Shown in pieces: positions 40,315 to 49,841 of a stretch of DNA of 64,000 nucleotides. Position numbers and translations under genes: made by a program. The stretch comes from an uncultured Acetatifactor sp. (GTDB lineage Bacteria > Bacillota > Clostridia > Lachnospirales > Lachnospiraceae). The DNA is taken from positions 1 through 64,000 of the forward strand of contig CAJUAH010000020.1 in assembly GCA_910584375.1 (NCBI GenBank). The letters run 5' to 3'. The notes beneath the pieces are model-generated. The model had not been told where the DNA came from and ran no database searches. It saw only the letters and a list, made by a program, of their open reading frames with translations. Numbering within the stretch: position 1 is the stretch's first letter; each line of letters opens with the position of its first letter.

Positions 40315-42135
40315 ATGATTACAATAGAGGATCTATCAGTTAATTTTGGCCGGACGGAGGCGGTGCGTCATGTGAGCCTGGAGATTCCGGACGGAGAGAT
40401 ATTGGGTGTGGTGGGGGAGTCAGGCTCCGGTAAATCCGTGACAGCGCTGACCCTGATGGGCCTGGTGTCGGACGAAGCGACTGTGACCAGCGGCAGGATA
40501 CTGTATGATGATGTGGTGCTGCAGGAGGGAGGGAAACCCAGGGATAAGGCGCTTTACCGGCGGTATCAGGGAGATCAGATGTCCATGGTGTTCCAGGAGC
40601 CCATGACTTCGCTGAACCCTACCCAGAGGGTGGGCAGACAGGTGGAGGAGATGCTGCGTCTGCACAGGCTGCCCGTATATCTCCGAGAGCGGGATGGCGC
40701 AATGGGCGGGGAGACAGGGTTGGAATTTTCTGTGGCAGGACAGACGGCTCAAAGTGGCATTGGCAGGGCATGTGCGGAAGGGCAGACTGAGACGGCGGCG
40801 CGGGCCGCAACAGAGAGAGACAGGCGCCTTTATTACAGCAGGCAGGAACGGCGGGAGATGAAAGAGCTGGTGCTTGAGACTTTCGAGGCTGTGGGTCTGC
40901 GGGAGCCGGATCGGGTATACGGCTGCTACCCCCATCAGCTCAGCGGCGGTATGCGTCAGCGGGTCATGATCGCCATGGCTGTCATCCTGCATCCGAGGCT
41001 GATCGTGGCGGATGAACCCACCACGGCGCTGGATGTGACGGTGCAGAACCAGATCATCGATCTGCTGCGGGAGATCAATGAAAAGCAGCACAACGCCATG
41101 CTTTTTATCACCCACGATCTGAATCTGGCCAGAAGAATATGCCATAGGATTGCTGTAATGAAAGACGGTAGGGTAGTGGAGACAGGCACGCCAAGGGAAA
41201 TATTTGAGCATCCTGTTCAGGAGTATACCCGGAATCTGATCGAGGCGGTGCCCAGCCGCATGAAACGCAGGAAGGGCGCCGTGCCTATTGCGGCAAGGCA
41301 GTGTGCGCAGAAACAGAAGAGTCCTGAGGCCGAGAAACCAAATAAGCTCGCGGACGTTCCGGTGACGGAGAACGATTCTCTGCGGGAAGAGCCGGTGGTG
41401 GCGGTCAAAAACCTGCAAGTGTATTACCAGGAAGGCGGCAACAGCCTGTTTTCCAGAGGGAAGAAGAATCATGTGGTGCGGGATGCCAGTTTTGAGATAC
41501 GAAAGGGAGAGATCCTGGGATTGGTGGGGGAGAGCGGCTGTGGAAAAACCTCTCTTTCCAAGGCTATTTTAGGCATGAATAAACAGATAACAGGCGAGAT
41601 AGAACATTTTTCCACTCGTCCCCAGATGATCTTTCAAGATCCTTATAGCAGTCTGAATCCGTCCAAAACGGTGGGGTGGCTGCTGGAGGAGCCGTTGCGG
41701 GCCAGAGGAAAACTGGAACCGGACCGGGCCATGCGCCCGGAGGAGATGCGGCAGACGGCCATGGAGATGCTGCGGACGGTCGGGCTTTCAGAGGAATATT
41801 ATGACCGCAGGCCTTCTCAACTCAGCGGCGGTCAGCGGCAACGTATCAGTATCGGGCAGGCGCTGATCACCCGGCCGGGACTGATCATTGCGGATGAGCC
41901 TGTCTCGGCGTTGGATGTGACGATACAGGCCCAGATCATGGAACTGATGCGCAGGCTGCAGGAAGAACTGCGTCTCTCCTATTTGTTTATTTCTCACGAT
42001 ATCAATGTGATCTATCAGATGAGTGACCGGATCATGGTGATGAAGGAGGGGAAGATCGTGGAGATCGGCGAGACGGAAGAGGTCTTCGCCCATCCCCGGG
42101 AGGAATATACCAGGCAGTTGCTGCGGGAGTCATGA
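40315..42135 (+). CDS. Fused double ATP-binding protein of peptide ABC transporter (OppD-OppF-like)
   Basis: 606 residues with two ABC ATPases. The first: Walker A 'GESGSGKSVT' (about 37), ABC signature 'LSGGMRQRV' and Walker B 'LIVADEPTTALDV'. Between the Walker A and signature there is a long insert rich in Gly/Arg/Glu (about 130-180). The second, from about 365: 'GESGCGKTSLSK', 'LSGGQRQRI', 'LIIADEPVSALDV'. Normally these are two genes; here one polypeptide supplies both nucleotide-binding domains. Powers import through the two permeases. AGGAGG upstream. Confidence 0.93.
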   Translation: MITIEDLSVNFGRTEAVRHVSLEIPDGEILGVVGESGSGKSVTALTLMGLVSDEATVTSGRILYDDVVLQEGGKPRDKALYRRYQGDQMSMVFQEPMTSLNPTQRVGRQVEEMLRLHRLPVYLRERDGAMGGETGLEFSVAGQTAQSGIGRACAEGQTETAARAATERDRRLYYSRQERREMKELVLETFEAVGLREPDRVYGCYPHQLSGGMRQRVMIAMAVILHPRLIVADEPTTALDVTVQNQIIDLLREINEKQHNAMLFITHDLNLARRICHRIAVMKDGRVVETGTPREIFEHPVQEYTRNLIEAVPSRMKRRKGAVPIAARQCAQKQKSPEAEKPNKLADVPVTENDSLREEPVVAVKNLQVYYQEGGNSLFSRGKKNHVVRDASFEIRKGEILGLVGESGCGKTSLSKAILGMNKQITGEIEHFSTRPQMIFQDPYSSLNPSKTVGWLLEEPLRARGKLEPDRAMRPEEMRQTAMEMLRTVGLSEEYYDRRPSQLSGGQRQRISIGQALITRPGLIIADEPVSALDVTIQAQIMELMRRLQEELRLSYLFISHDINVIYQMSDRIMVMKEGKIVEIGETEEVFAHPREEYTRQLLRES

Positions 42136-42212
42136 GGCAGGAGTAACGCCAGGCGGAAACGCTCTGTCACAAAATGGGATGGAGCCTGCGGGCGGCAGAG
42201 GGGGATATAGGA

Positions 42213-42896
42213 ATGGAATACGATTGTCTGATCATAGACGACGAGCAAATGCTGGCGGACAGTACGGCAGAATATTTCAATTTGTTCGGAGTAAAGACGG
42301 CAGCGGTCTATGGCGCGCAGGAATGCCGTTGTTTTCTGCGGGAAAATACGGCGCAGCTCCTTCTGCTGGACATCAATCTGGGAGACGGCAGCGGTTTTGC
42401 GCTGTGCCGGGAACTTAGAGAGAACGCGGATATGCCGATTCTGTTCATCTCTGCCCGCAACAGCGACGACGACCAGATCATCGCATTGGGAATCGGCGGC
42501 GATGATTATATCTCTAAGCCGTATTCTCTGGGCGTTCTGCTGGCCAAGGTAAAGGCAGTGTTAAAACGCTATGGCCAGAGTATGCGGCAGGACGGATATT
42601 CGGACGGATGGCTGAAAATAGATTTTGCCGCCAAAAGCGTGTGGGTGCAGGATAAGCCTGTTAAACTGACGATGATGGAGTTTCGCCTGCTGGCGTATCT
42701 GGCGGCGAATCAGGGCAGGGTGGTGTCCAAGAAAGAGCTTTTTGAAAAAGTATGGGAGGACAGATTTACAGGTGACGGAACGTTGAATGTGCATATCCGT
42801 AAGATTCGTGAGGCAATAGAACCTATGCCGAATATCCCCAGATATATTGTGACATTCTGGGGAGAAGGATATCAGTTTAAGGGAGAAGACGGATGA
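42213..42896 (+). CDS. Two-component response regulator, OmpR/PhoB family
   Basis: 227 residues from ATG 42213 (GGGGGAT upstream). Receiver domain 1-120 with acidic pair 'IIDDEQ', phospho-acceptor Asp in 'LLLLDINLGDG', and Lys in 'DYISKPYSLGVLL'. Trans_Reg_C winged helix at about 130-225 ('VKLTMMEFRLLAYLAANQGRVVSKKEL', 'GDGTLNVHIRKIREAIEP'). The gene overlaps the histidine kinase by four bases and lies 78 bases after the peptide transporter, whose substrate it may sense or control. Confidence 0.92.
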   Translation: MEYDCLIIDDEQMLADSTAEYFNLFGVKTAAVYGAQECRCFLRENTAQLLLLDINLGDGSGFALCRELRENADMPILFISARNSDDDQIIALGIGGDDYISKPYSLGVLLAKVKAVLKRYGQSMRQDGYSDGWLKIDFAAKSVWVQDKPVKLTMMEFRLLAYLAANQGRVVSKKELFEKVWEDRFTGDGTLNVHIRKIREAIEPMPNIPRYIVTFWGEGYQFKGEDG

Positions 42897-44164
42897 AGAA
42901 ACATTCCTTTATGGCTCTTATTTTGCTGCTCTTTTTTTTGGAGATCGCGGTTCTGGCCTCTTTTATGTGTGCAGATGCATCTTTACCGCAGGATACTGTG
43001 GCGGTCAATGAGGTATTAAAGAGGCTGGAGGGGAACTGGCCGGGCCTGGACAAAACCCCGGTTTACAATGGGCTGGACTATGTGGTGCTGGATGAAACGG
43101 GCAGGGTATTATGCAGGACAGCGCAGGGGCTGAGCGAAAGTGTGAGTGCCGCCACGGCTCACAGGGATACCATATTGGATATACGGCAGGGTGAGAAGAC
43201 GGTAGGCAAACTGATCGTCTACAATAGGGCTGACGCTGTCTATGAGAGGCGAAAGAGGACACTTGCGCTGGCTGTTGTCGTTATTATGCTGCTGCAGGCG
43301 ACGGCTGTAGGAGGATATTCCGCGTACATAAGAAAAAATGTGTTGCAGCCGTTTTATAAGTTAAAGGATTTTGCCCGGAGGGTGGCGGGAGGTAATCTGG
43401 ACATACCTCTGGAGATGGACCGGCAGAATATCTTTGGACCCTTTACCGAGAGTTTTGATCTGATGCGCTCGGAACTGAAGAGGGCACGGCTTGCCGAGGC
43501 CCAGGCCAACGCGGCAAAAAAGGAACTGGTGGCGGAGCTGTCCCACGATATCAAGACTCCTGTGGCCAGTATCAAGGCGGCGTCGGAGGTGGGGCTGGCG
43601 CTGGCCGACAGCCCCAGGCTGCGGGACAATTATACACAGATTATCCGCAAAGCGGACCAGATCAACACGCTGGTCACCAATCTGTTTACCGCCACATTGG
43701 AAGAACTGGAGCAGCTTTCCGTGATTCTGACGGACATGGAGAGCGGAGAGCTTTCGCAGATGTTGGAGAATGCGGATTATCTGCACCGTTCGGCGATTCC
43801 GGCAGTCACCGCAATCCCTCCCTGCCTGCTCTGCGCGGACAGATTGCGGCTGCAGCAAGTGTTTGACAATATCTATGCCAATTCTTATAAATATGCGGGG
43901 ACGGACATTGCGCTTGCCATAGCCCGGGAGGGCAGCAGGTTGATTATTGCGATGGAGGATTTCGGGGGAGGCGTCTCCCCGCAGGAGCTGCCTTTTCTGA
44001 AGGAGAAGTTCCGGCGGGGCAGCAATGCCGAAACTGTGGAGGGAGCAGGGCTGGGACTGTATATTTCCGACTATTTTATGCGGAAAATGGGTGGAAAACT
44101 CAGCCTGGAAAACGGCGTGGGAGGGCTGAAGGTGAGTGTGGAAGTGCCGCTGAGTTCATTCTGA
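42893..44164 (+). CDS. Sensor histidine kinase
   Basis: 423 residues. Membrane segments at about 6-27 and 120-143 enclose an extracellular sensor of about 90 residues; HAMP-like linker 145-195; H-box 'ELSHDIKTPVASIKAASEVGL' with the phospho-acceptor His; N, G1 and G2 boxes 'NIYANSYKYAG', 'EDFGGGVSP', 'GAGLGLYISDY'. It phosphorylates the response regulator encoded just before. The final nine bases overlap the convergent Rpn-like gene. Confidence 0.93.
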   Translation: MKKHSFMALILLLFFLEIAVLASFMCADASLPQDTVAVNEVLKRLEGNWPGLDKTPVYNGLDYVVLDETGRVLCRTAQGLSESVSAATAHRDTILDIRQGEKTVGKLIVYNRADAVYERRKRTLALAVVVIMLLQATAVGGYSAYIRKNVLQPFYKLKDFARRVAGGNLDIPLEMDRQNIFGPFTESFDLMRSELKRARLAEAQANAAKKELVAELSHDIKTPVASIKAASEVGLALADSPRLRDNYTQIIRKADQINTLVTNLFTATLEELEQLSVILTDMESGELSQMLENADYLHRSAIPAVTAIPPCLLCADRLRLQQVFDNIYANSYKYAGTDIALAIAREGSRLIIAMEDFGGGVSPQELPFLKEKFRRGSNAETVEGAGLGLYISDYFMRKMGGKLSLENGVGGLKVSVEVPLSSF

Positions 44165-45178
44165 CCAGTACTGCTCCATGTTTCTCTGCAATTCCGCATC
44201 GTCAAGCTGGAATCCCTTTTGCACTCTTTCCGACGTTTCCGCGAAACTCAGTTTCATATCCCGACAGGTCCGTATCAGAACCTGGATACCCTGGGTGAGT
44301 CCCTGCTGGATACCACGGGTGATACCCCGGGAGATTCCCTGAGAAATTCCTTCTTGGATTCCTTCGCTCCGCCCCTGAAGAAGTCCCTCGTTGCGGCCTT
44401 TTATCTCATATTGCTCAAACAAATCACACACGGTTATCTCCTCCTCTTCTTTGATGTTCATAGTCTCTAACTGCTTTTCTATCTCTTCCATATCATAGTT
44501 CCCGGAGAGGACTTTTATCATCCGGATCAGTGCGGCCTTGTGAACGACTGGTCTGTCAGAGCGGTATGTATTGCCCTCTGCCAGATAGTCCAGCACGATC
44601 CTCATATCGCTGCGGAACCGTTCGCGGGTCTTCTGTGAAAGGTGACGCATTTCCCAAACATGGAGACGTATATTGTCCATGTATTTTCTCAGTTTGGATG
44701 GCAGATCCTGTCCGGAAAACAGCTGGCGGATTTCGCGTGAACCGTGCCAGCGCCCTTTCCCCCAGTAGAGTATCAGTTCTACCACCGGAAAAGTACCCGC
44801 CGCCTTTCCTTCATACTGCTCCCGGTATGCGCCTCCGATGTATCCTGCCTTGCGCAGGAGCATGCGGCTGTCAGGCAGGGTCTGGTTGGCGAATAGATAC
44901 ATCGTTCGTATCTGTCCCTTCCGCATCTCGTATTTGGCCAGATCTTCATACTGATTGCGCAGCCTCTTGCCGTTGTTCCCGGAATAGAGGGTTTCCGTGG
45001 GAGCCGGTATGAGTTCCTCAGCACTGACAATAGACTCTCCATCAAACAGGAGCGCGTTGAGTACATCCGCCGCCACGTCCGGAAAGGCTATAAAGTCCTT
45101 TTCCGCCAAGTCCTTTCGTTCATCTATTTCTCTCCGCATCCGCAGTTTGTCCTCCGTTTCTGCGGACATGGCAATCAA
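44156..45178 (-). CDS. Rpn-family (PD-(D/E)XK) nuclease-like protein
   Basis: 340 residues on the minus strand. 'AEKDFIAFPDVAADVLNALLFDG' at the start and the 'PVVELILYWGKGRWHGS' segment resemble the Rpn/transposase_31-type nuclease fold of Clostridia, with 'D..DLFEQYEIKGRNEGLLQG' near the end. The C-terminal 240-290 is a run of G-I/L-x-x-G units (GISQGISRGITRGIQQGLTQG), a hallmark of this family. In E. coli Rpn proteins promote recombination; here the activity is unknown. Its 3' end overlaps the histidine kinase. Confidence 0.7.
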   Translation of the reverse strand: MIAMSAETEDKLRMRREIDERKDLAEKDFIAFPDVAADVLNALLFDGESIVSAEELIPAPTETLYSGNNGKRLRNQYEDLAKYEMRKGQIRTMYLFANQTLPDSRMLLRKAGYIGGAYREQYEGKAAGTFPVVELILYWGKGRWHGSREIRQLFSGQDLPSKLRKYMDNIRLHVWEMRHLSQKTRERFRSDMRIVLDYLAEGNTYRSDRPVVHKAALIRMIKVLSGNYDMEEIEKQLETMNIKEEEEITVCDLFEQYEIKGRNEGLLQGRSEGIQEGISQGISRGITRGIQQGLTQGIQVLIRTCRDMKLSFAETSERVQKGFQLDDAELQRNMEQYWSE

Positions 45179-45598
45179 GAGAAATCTTTCGTCAGTCCGC
45201 CGTATTTGTTATTAAAGTTGAATCTGTGGCGAGCCGCCGAATAAACACTTGAAACCTGAATTCTTGAAGTGTAAAAATGATTCCGAACTTTTCTGTTTCA
45301 ACAATAGCACATCCGGTTGAAAAACGCAACCACTTTATTTTCTTTTAATTATTTAGTCCATATATGGGCGCTCATACACAGGGATACTTAATATATGCCA
45401 TAAAATAAGGACAAATTGTGCCATAGGCGATGTATATTGTATATAATATAGATACATCAAACCATATACATGCAAGCACACAGGGAATAACGGATTTAAG
45501 AAGTATTTAAGAATTGCCTAAAGACATTTAAGAATTAAAAAAATACAATCAAACCTATAAAACGCCGCCTGACAAAGTGGCGAAACAGGAGGTTTTAC
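45179..45598. promoter_or_regulatory. Gene-free interval with promoter of ABC/FtsX pair
   Basis: A 420-base AT-rich stretch. The most plausible promoter is TTGTGC (45416-45421) and TATAAT (45442-45447), spacing 20 and thus imperfect. Two ATGCCATA/TGTGCCATA half-repeats precede it. The rest holds no recognisable feature; the Rpn-like gene's promoter should also lie here. Confidence 0.35.
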
Positions 45599-46357
45599 AT
45601 GGGAAAAACACTATTGAAGACAGAAAGCCTGAGCAAGTCCTTCTCCAGCGGAGGGGCCATGCAGCATGTTCTGAAAAACATTGACCTGGAGCTATACGAG
45701 GGAGACTTTACCGTGATCATGGGCGCCAGCGGAGCGGGCAAATCCACGCTGTTGTACGCGCTGTCGGGCATGGACACGCCCACATTGGGTACGATCACTT
45801 TCGGAGATCGGGTAATATCGGATTTGAATGCGGATGAGCTGGCGGTTTTCCGGCGCAGGCACTGCGGTTTTGTCTTTCAGCAGATCTACCTGATCGACGG
45901 CATGTCCGTTATGGACAATGTACTGGCGGCGGGACTGCTGGTAAACAAAGACAGAAGGGCATTGGTTAAGCGGGCCGGGGAACTGTTTGACGCGGTGGAC
46001 ATTCCGCCTGAAACGCAGCGCAAGTTCCCCGCCCAGATCTCCGGAGGCGAGGCACAGAGAGCGGGAATCGTGCGGGGACTGATCAACGCCCCGGAGATCC
46101 TCTTCGCGGACGAACCCACCGGCGCGCTTAATTCCAGGACGGGACTGCATGTTCTGGACACATTGACAGAATTTAACCGGCAGGGACAGAGCGTGGTCAT
46201 GGTCACCCACGATATGCGGTCGGCACGCCGGGGCAACCGCATACTGTATCTGAAGGACGGCGTGATCCTGGGGGAGTGCGATTTGGGCAATTATGTACAC
46301 GGCGATGCGGGAAGGCATGAAAAACTTTCGGCATTCCTGACGGAAATGGGGTGGTAG
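45599..46357 (+). CDS. ABC exporter ATP-binding protein (MacB/BceA-like)
   Basis: 252 residues. Walker A 'GASGAGKSTLL' (about 43), signature 'ISGGEAQRAGIVRGL' and Walker B 'ILFADEPTGALNS', with 'HCGFVFQQIYLIDGM' as in MacB/LolD/BceA proteins. The signature has Glu-Ala in place of Gln-Gln. It ends two bases before the permease. Such pairs export or sense antimicrobial peptides; no dedicated sensor is adjacent, so resistance is only one possibility. Confidence 0.92.
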   Translation: MGKTLLKTESLSKSFSSGGAMQHVLKNIDLELYEGDFTVIMGASGAGKSTLLYALSGMDTPTLGTITFGDRVISDLNADELAVFRRRHCGFVFQQIYLIDGMSVMDNVLAAGLLVNKDRRALVKRAGELFDAVDIPPETQRKFPAQISGGEAQRAGIVRGLINAPEILFADEPTGALNSRTGLHVLDTLTEFNRQGQSVVMVTHDMRSARRGNRILYLKDGVILGECDLGNYVHGDAGRHEKLSAFLTEMGW

Positions 46358-46358
46358 T

Positions 46359-48701
46359 ATGATCAGAACATATCTATTGGCACGATCCAATCTGCGCCGG
46401 GCCAAAGGCCAGACCATTTCCATCGCCGTGCTGATCCTGTTGGCGGCGGCCATGCTGAACATATGGCTGATGCTGTCCATGGATTACAAGCAGAATTTTG
46501 ACCGCTGTCATGACCGGCTCCATGCGGAGCATGTGACTCTGGTGATGAGCGGCGATCCCGGGGAGGTGCGCCCTTTCCTGCGCCGCGCGCTTGAGGAGGA
46601 TACCCTTGTTACGGATTATTATATGGGAGACTCTCTGTGTATGGTAGGCAGCTTTGCTTACAATGGCGGCGAGGCCAACACGGAACTGGTGTTTCTGGAA
46701 AAGGAGGAGGCGCTTTCCCGCAGTGTGGGAAGAGTGGAAATCGTGGAGGACAGCAATACAGGCAGCGGCGTATATCTGCCGATGCTGTACAAGACGGGAG
46801 ATATTGATATCGGAAAAACCATCGAGCTGAAGATCGGCAGCAATACGATGGAGTTCACGGTATGCGGGTTCTTTAACAGCGTTATGGCCGGTTCCCACAA
46901 CTGTGTCCTGTGCGAGTTTCTGCTGACACAGGATCAGTACCGGGAACTGGAAGATAAAGGGTATGCGCTGGAGAGCACGCTGCTTTCGGTTCGGATCGCG
47001 GACAGATCGGCCAGCGAGGATTACGAGGCAGTGCTGAAAAGGAAAGTGTCGGCACAGTTTCCCGATGCCAGGGTTTCCAGCAATTCCTATGTGCTGGTCA
47101 CGACCTCCCGCTATATTTCTCAGATGATCTGTTCGGGGATTGTCAGCGCCATGGCATTTTTTATTCTGCTCATTGTACTGGTGGTCATCGCGTCCAATAT
47201 TGTTAACTATATACAGGAGAACATGAAGAATCTGGGAGCGCTTAAGGCGGTGGGATATACCAGCAGGCAGCTCATTGGTAGCCTTCTGTTGCAGTTTACG
47301 GGAATATCTCTGCTGGTGGCGGCGCTGGGCGCAGGACTGTCCTATCTGCTGTTTCCCTTTCTCAACGACATGATGATCTCCCAGACGGGTATTCCCTATG
47401 AGGTGCGTTTCCTGCTCCTGCCCTGTCTGCTGACGCTGTTTGCGCTGGGAGCGGCGGTGTCCCTTGTGGTATGGATCTCTTCCCGCAGGATCAAAAGGAT
47501 CGACCCGATCCTCGCGCTGCGCCAGGGCATACGGACTCATAATTTTCAGAAAAATCATGTGCCGCTGGAGAAAACCGGAGCGCCGCTGCAGTTGGCGCTG
47601 GCGCTTAAGAATACGCTTTCAGGGGTGCGTCAGAATGTGACCGTGTGCGTAACGATGCTGGTATTGTCGCTGGTGGTGGTATTTTCAGGACTGATGATTG
47701 AAAATATGATCGTGGATATCAATCCTTTTCTGTATATGGTGGTGGGCGAGATGGCAGATTCCTGCGTAAATGTCAACGCCGGGATTGAGGAGGAATTTCT
47801 GCGGGAGATGGAGGCGGACGCGGATGTAGAGAAGATTTATCTGTATCATCTGATGAATGTGAGCCATTCGGACGGCGCGGAATTGATGGCGTCGCTCTGC
47901 GACGACTTTACAAAAGTAAACAACCAGGGGGTCTGCATAGAGGGGCGTTTTCCCATATATGACAATGAGACTGCCATAGCGGTGAAATATGCCAGAGAAA
48001 AAGGCCTGAAGATCGGTGACGAGATCACGCTGACCGTGGGGGAGCGGGAGGCAGATTATCTGATCACGGGCTATACGCAGCTTACCAACAATCTGGGTAA
48101 GGACTGCCTTTTCACCAGAGAGGGATATGAGAAACTGGGAGATTTGCAGAATCTGAGCTTTTATATCAATCTCGGGGATAGCGTGGATCTGGAAAGCTTT
48201 CATGAGAGGGTAAAAGAGCGGTATCCGGGGGATATCAATACAACCATAGATATACGGTCCATTATCTCGGGTACGGCGTCGGTTTACGTTACTCTGCTGA
48301 CGATCATAGTATGTGCCATTCTGCTGCTGAGCGTAGTGGTGATCGCGTTTGTGCTGTATCTGTTGGTGAGAACCATGTTGAACCGTAAAAAGCGGGATTA
48401 CGGCGTGCTGAAGGCGCTGGGATATACCACCGGACAGTTGATCCTGCAGACGGCTCTGAGCTTTATGCCCGCCATGATCCTGTCCACTGCGGTGGGACTG
48501 ATGTTGAGCGGTCTGTTGATCAATCCTTTGATGGCGCTGTTCCTCAGCGGCATCGGTATTGTGAAATGTACCTTTATGGTGCCGATGGGATTCATCGCGG
48601 CAGCGGGCGCGGGATTGGTGGCGCTGGCTTTTGGAATCGCCTGCCTGCTTTCCCTGCGGATCAAAAAGATTGCACCCTGCGCGCTGCTCACTGCGGAGTA
48701 A
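46359..48701 (+). CDS. FtsX-family ABC permease
   Basis: 780 residues. Two FtsX-like domains: first membrane segment about 15-37, a large extracellular part, then segments near 255-280, 310-335 and 350-375; a second set begins near 430 and ends at about 660-770. The bulky outer domain between 450 and 640 fits the MacB/BceB type. It works with the ATPase encoded before it. Its end overlaps the convergent methyltransferase gene by 14 bases. Confidence 0.9.
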   Translation: MIRTYLLARSNLRRAKGQTISIAVLILLAAAMLNIWLMLSMDYKQNFDRCHDRLHAEHVTLVMSGDPGEVRPFLRRALEEDTLVTDYYMGDSLCMVGSFAYNGGEANTELVFLEKEEALSRSVGRVEIVEDSNTGSGVYLPMLYKTGDIDIGKTIELKIGSNTMEFTVCGFFNSVMAGSHNCVLCEFLLTQDQYRELEDKGYALESTLLSVRIADRSASEDYEAVLKRKVSAQFPDARVSSNSYVLVTTSRYISQMICSGIVSAMAFFILLIVLVVIASNIVNYIQENMKNLGALKAVGYTSRQLIGSLLLQFTGISLLVAALGAGLSYLLFPFLNDMMISQTGIPYEVRFLLLPCLLTLFALGAAVSLVVWISSRRIKRIDPILALRQGIRTHNFQKNHVPLEKTGAPLQLALALKNTLSGVRQNVTVCVTMLVLSLVVVFSGLMIENMIVDINPFLYMVVGEMADSCVNVNAGIEEEFLREMEADADVEKIYLYHLMNVSHSDGAELMASLCDDFTKVNNQGVCIEGRFPIYDNETAIAVKYAREKGLKIGDEITLTVGEREADYLITGYTQLTNNLGKDCLFTREGYEKLGDLQNLSFYINLGDSVDLESFHERVKERYPGDINTTIDIRSIISGTASVYVTLLTIIVCAILLLSVVVIAFVLYLLVRTMLNRKKRDYGVLKALGYTTGQLILQTALSFMPAMILSTAVGLMLSGLLINPLMALFLSGIGIVKCTFMVPMGFIAAAGAGLVALAFGIACLLSLRIKKIAPCALLTAE

Positions 48702-49209
48702 GGGATAAAGGGGGAACGGATGCTTTTTCAATCGCCAACAGCCATGCTTTTTTATCTGTTCCCCCGGCATACCCCGTGAGGCTGCCATCGGTTCCCAGGA
48801 CTCTGTGACAGGGAATAAGGATGGATATTTTGTTGCAGCCCACTGCCCCGCCCACCGCCTGCGCGGACATATGGGGCAGGCCCCTCTGTCCGGCGACGAT
48901 TCGACCGATCTCTCCATAGGTAGAGGTCTTTCCGTAGGGAATCTGACGCAGGATTTCCCAGACGGCAAGCTGAAAAGGAGTGCCGCTCATATGGAGCGGC
49001 GGGCAAAAGGACGGTTCTTTCCCCGAAAAATACACCGTCAGCCATTCCTTAGTCTGTTCCAGTATGGGCGTGTCCTTTTCTCTGTGACTGGAGGAAAGGC
49101 CCTCCCCAAAATATTTTGCCCCGTCAAACCAAAGCCCGGTCAGGCCGGTATTATCGGCGGCAAGGAGGATATCCCCCAGGGGCGAAAGATAATGTGTGGT
49201 AAATTGCAT
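48688..49209 (-). CDS. Methylated-DNA-protein cysteine methyltransferase
   Basis: 173 residues from the ATG at 49207-49209 (AAGGA upstream). Active-site 'IPCHRVLG' (Cys about 131), 'GTPFQLAVWEILRQIPYGKTSTYGEI' helix-turn-helix, and 'YAGGTDKKAWLLAIE' are diagnostic. It transfers alkyl groups from O6-alkylguanine to its own Cys in a suicide reaction. Short Ogt-like type without an Ada domain. Stands alone on the minus strand, converging with the FtsX permease. Confidence 0.95.
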   Translation of the reverse strand: MQFTTHYLSPLGDILLAADNTGLTGLWFDGAKYFGEGLSSSHREKDTPILEQTKEWLTVYFSGKEPSFCPPLHMSGTPFQLAVWEILRQIPYGKTSTYGEIGRIVAGQRGLPHMSAQAVGGAVGCNKISILIPCHRVLGTDGSLTGYAGGTDKKAWLLAIEKASVPPLSLTPQ

Positions 49210-49268
49210 TGTATAGTTCCTTTCTGTCCGTTTTCCTGTCATGTTACACATTACCTGGCTGTGATGAT

Positions 49269-49838
49269 CTATGGCACGGAGACGGGAATCTTTGACTGAA
49301 ACAGCTTTATGATGCTCCGTATCCCCAATAGGGCCTGCTCGTCATGGACGGCGGGCCTTGTGTTTGTATTATGGGAAGATACGACCTCATGTATGGTATA
49401 ACAATTCATGTGGCGCAGGAGGACGCAGGCTGTCTCGTATGCCTTATCCATATGACCGTCCCCACCGCCCACCAGCAGAACGGCTCCCTTTTTAGGTTTT
49501 AGTATGGGTTTCTCGCCCCGAAAGAATCCGGCGCAAAAGTAGGTCTGCAAACGGCTCCCCACATCCAGCAGCTTACCGGTCAGCTCAGAGAAATAGATGG
49601 GAGAGGCGATCAGGATATTGTCGCACTGCTGTATATAGTCGTATATTTCCTGCATCTCATCCTGGATGGCGCAGCCGGGATGCTCCCGGCAATAGCGGCA
49701 GTCCACGCAGGGAGAGATATCACAGCGGTATGTGTCTAAGACCTTGTGTTCTCCCAGAAGACCCTCTGTGACAGTGCGAATCAGGCTGGCCGTATCACCG
49801 TTTACCCGAGGGGAGCCGTTTAAAATCAGCGTTTTCAT
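49269..49838 (-). CDS. NAD(P)H-dependent FMN reductase / flavodoxin family
   Basis: 189 residues from the ATG at 49836-49838 (GAGGTG six bases before). 'LILNGSPRVNGDTASLIRTV' is the flavin phosphate loop; then a Cys-rich segment 'CDISPCVDCRYCREHPGCAIQDEMQEIYDYIQQCDNILIASPIYF', typical of iron-sulfur flavoprotein relatives, and 'GGGDGHMDKAYETACVLLRHMNC'. A cytoplasmic reductase; its electron donor and substrate are unknown. Confidence 0.85.
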   Translation of the reverse strand: MKTLILNGSPRVNGDTASLIRTVTEGLLGEHKVLDTYRCDISPCVDCRYCREHPGCAIQDEMQEIYDYIQQCDNILIASPIYFSELTGKLLDVGSRLQTYFCAGFFRGEKPILKPKKGAVLLVGGGDGHMDKAYETACVLLRHMNCYTIHEVVSSHNTNTRPAVHDEQALLGIRSIIKLFQSKIPVSVP

Positions 49839-49841
49839 CTT

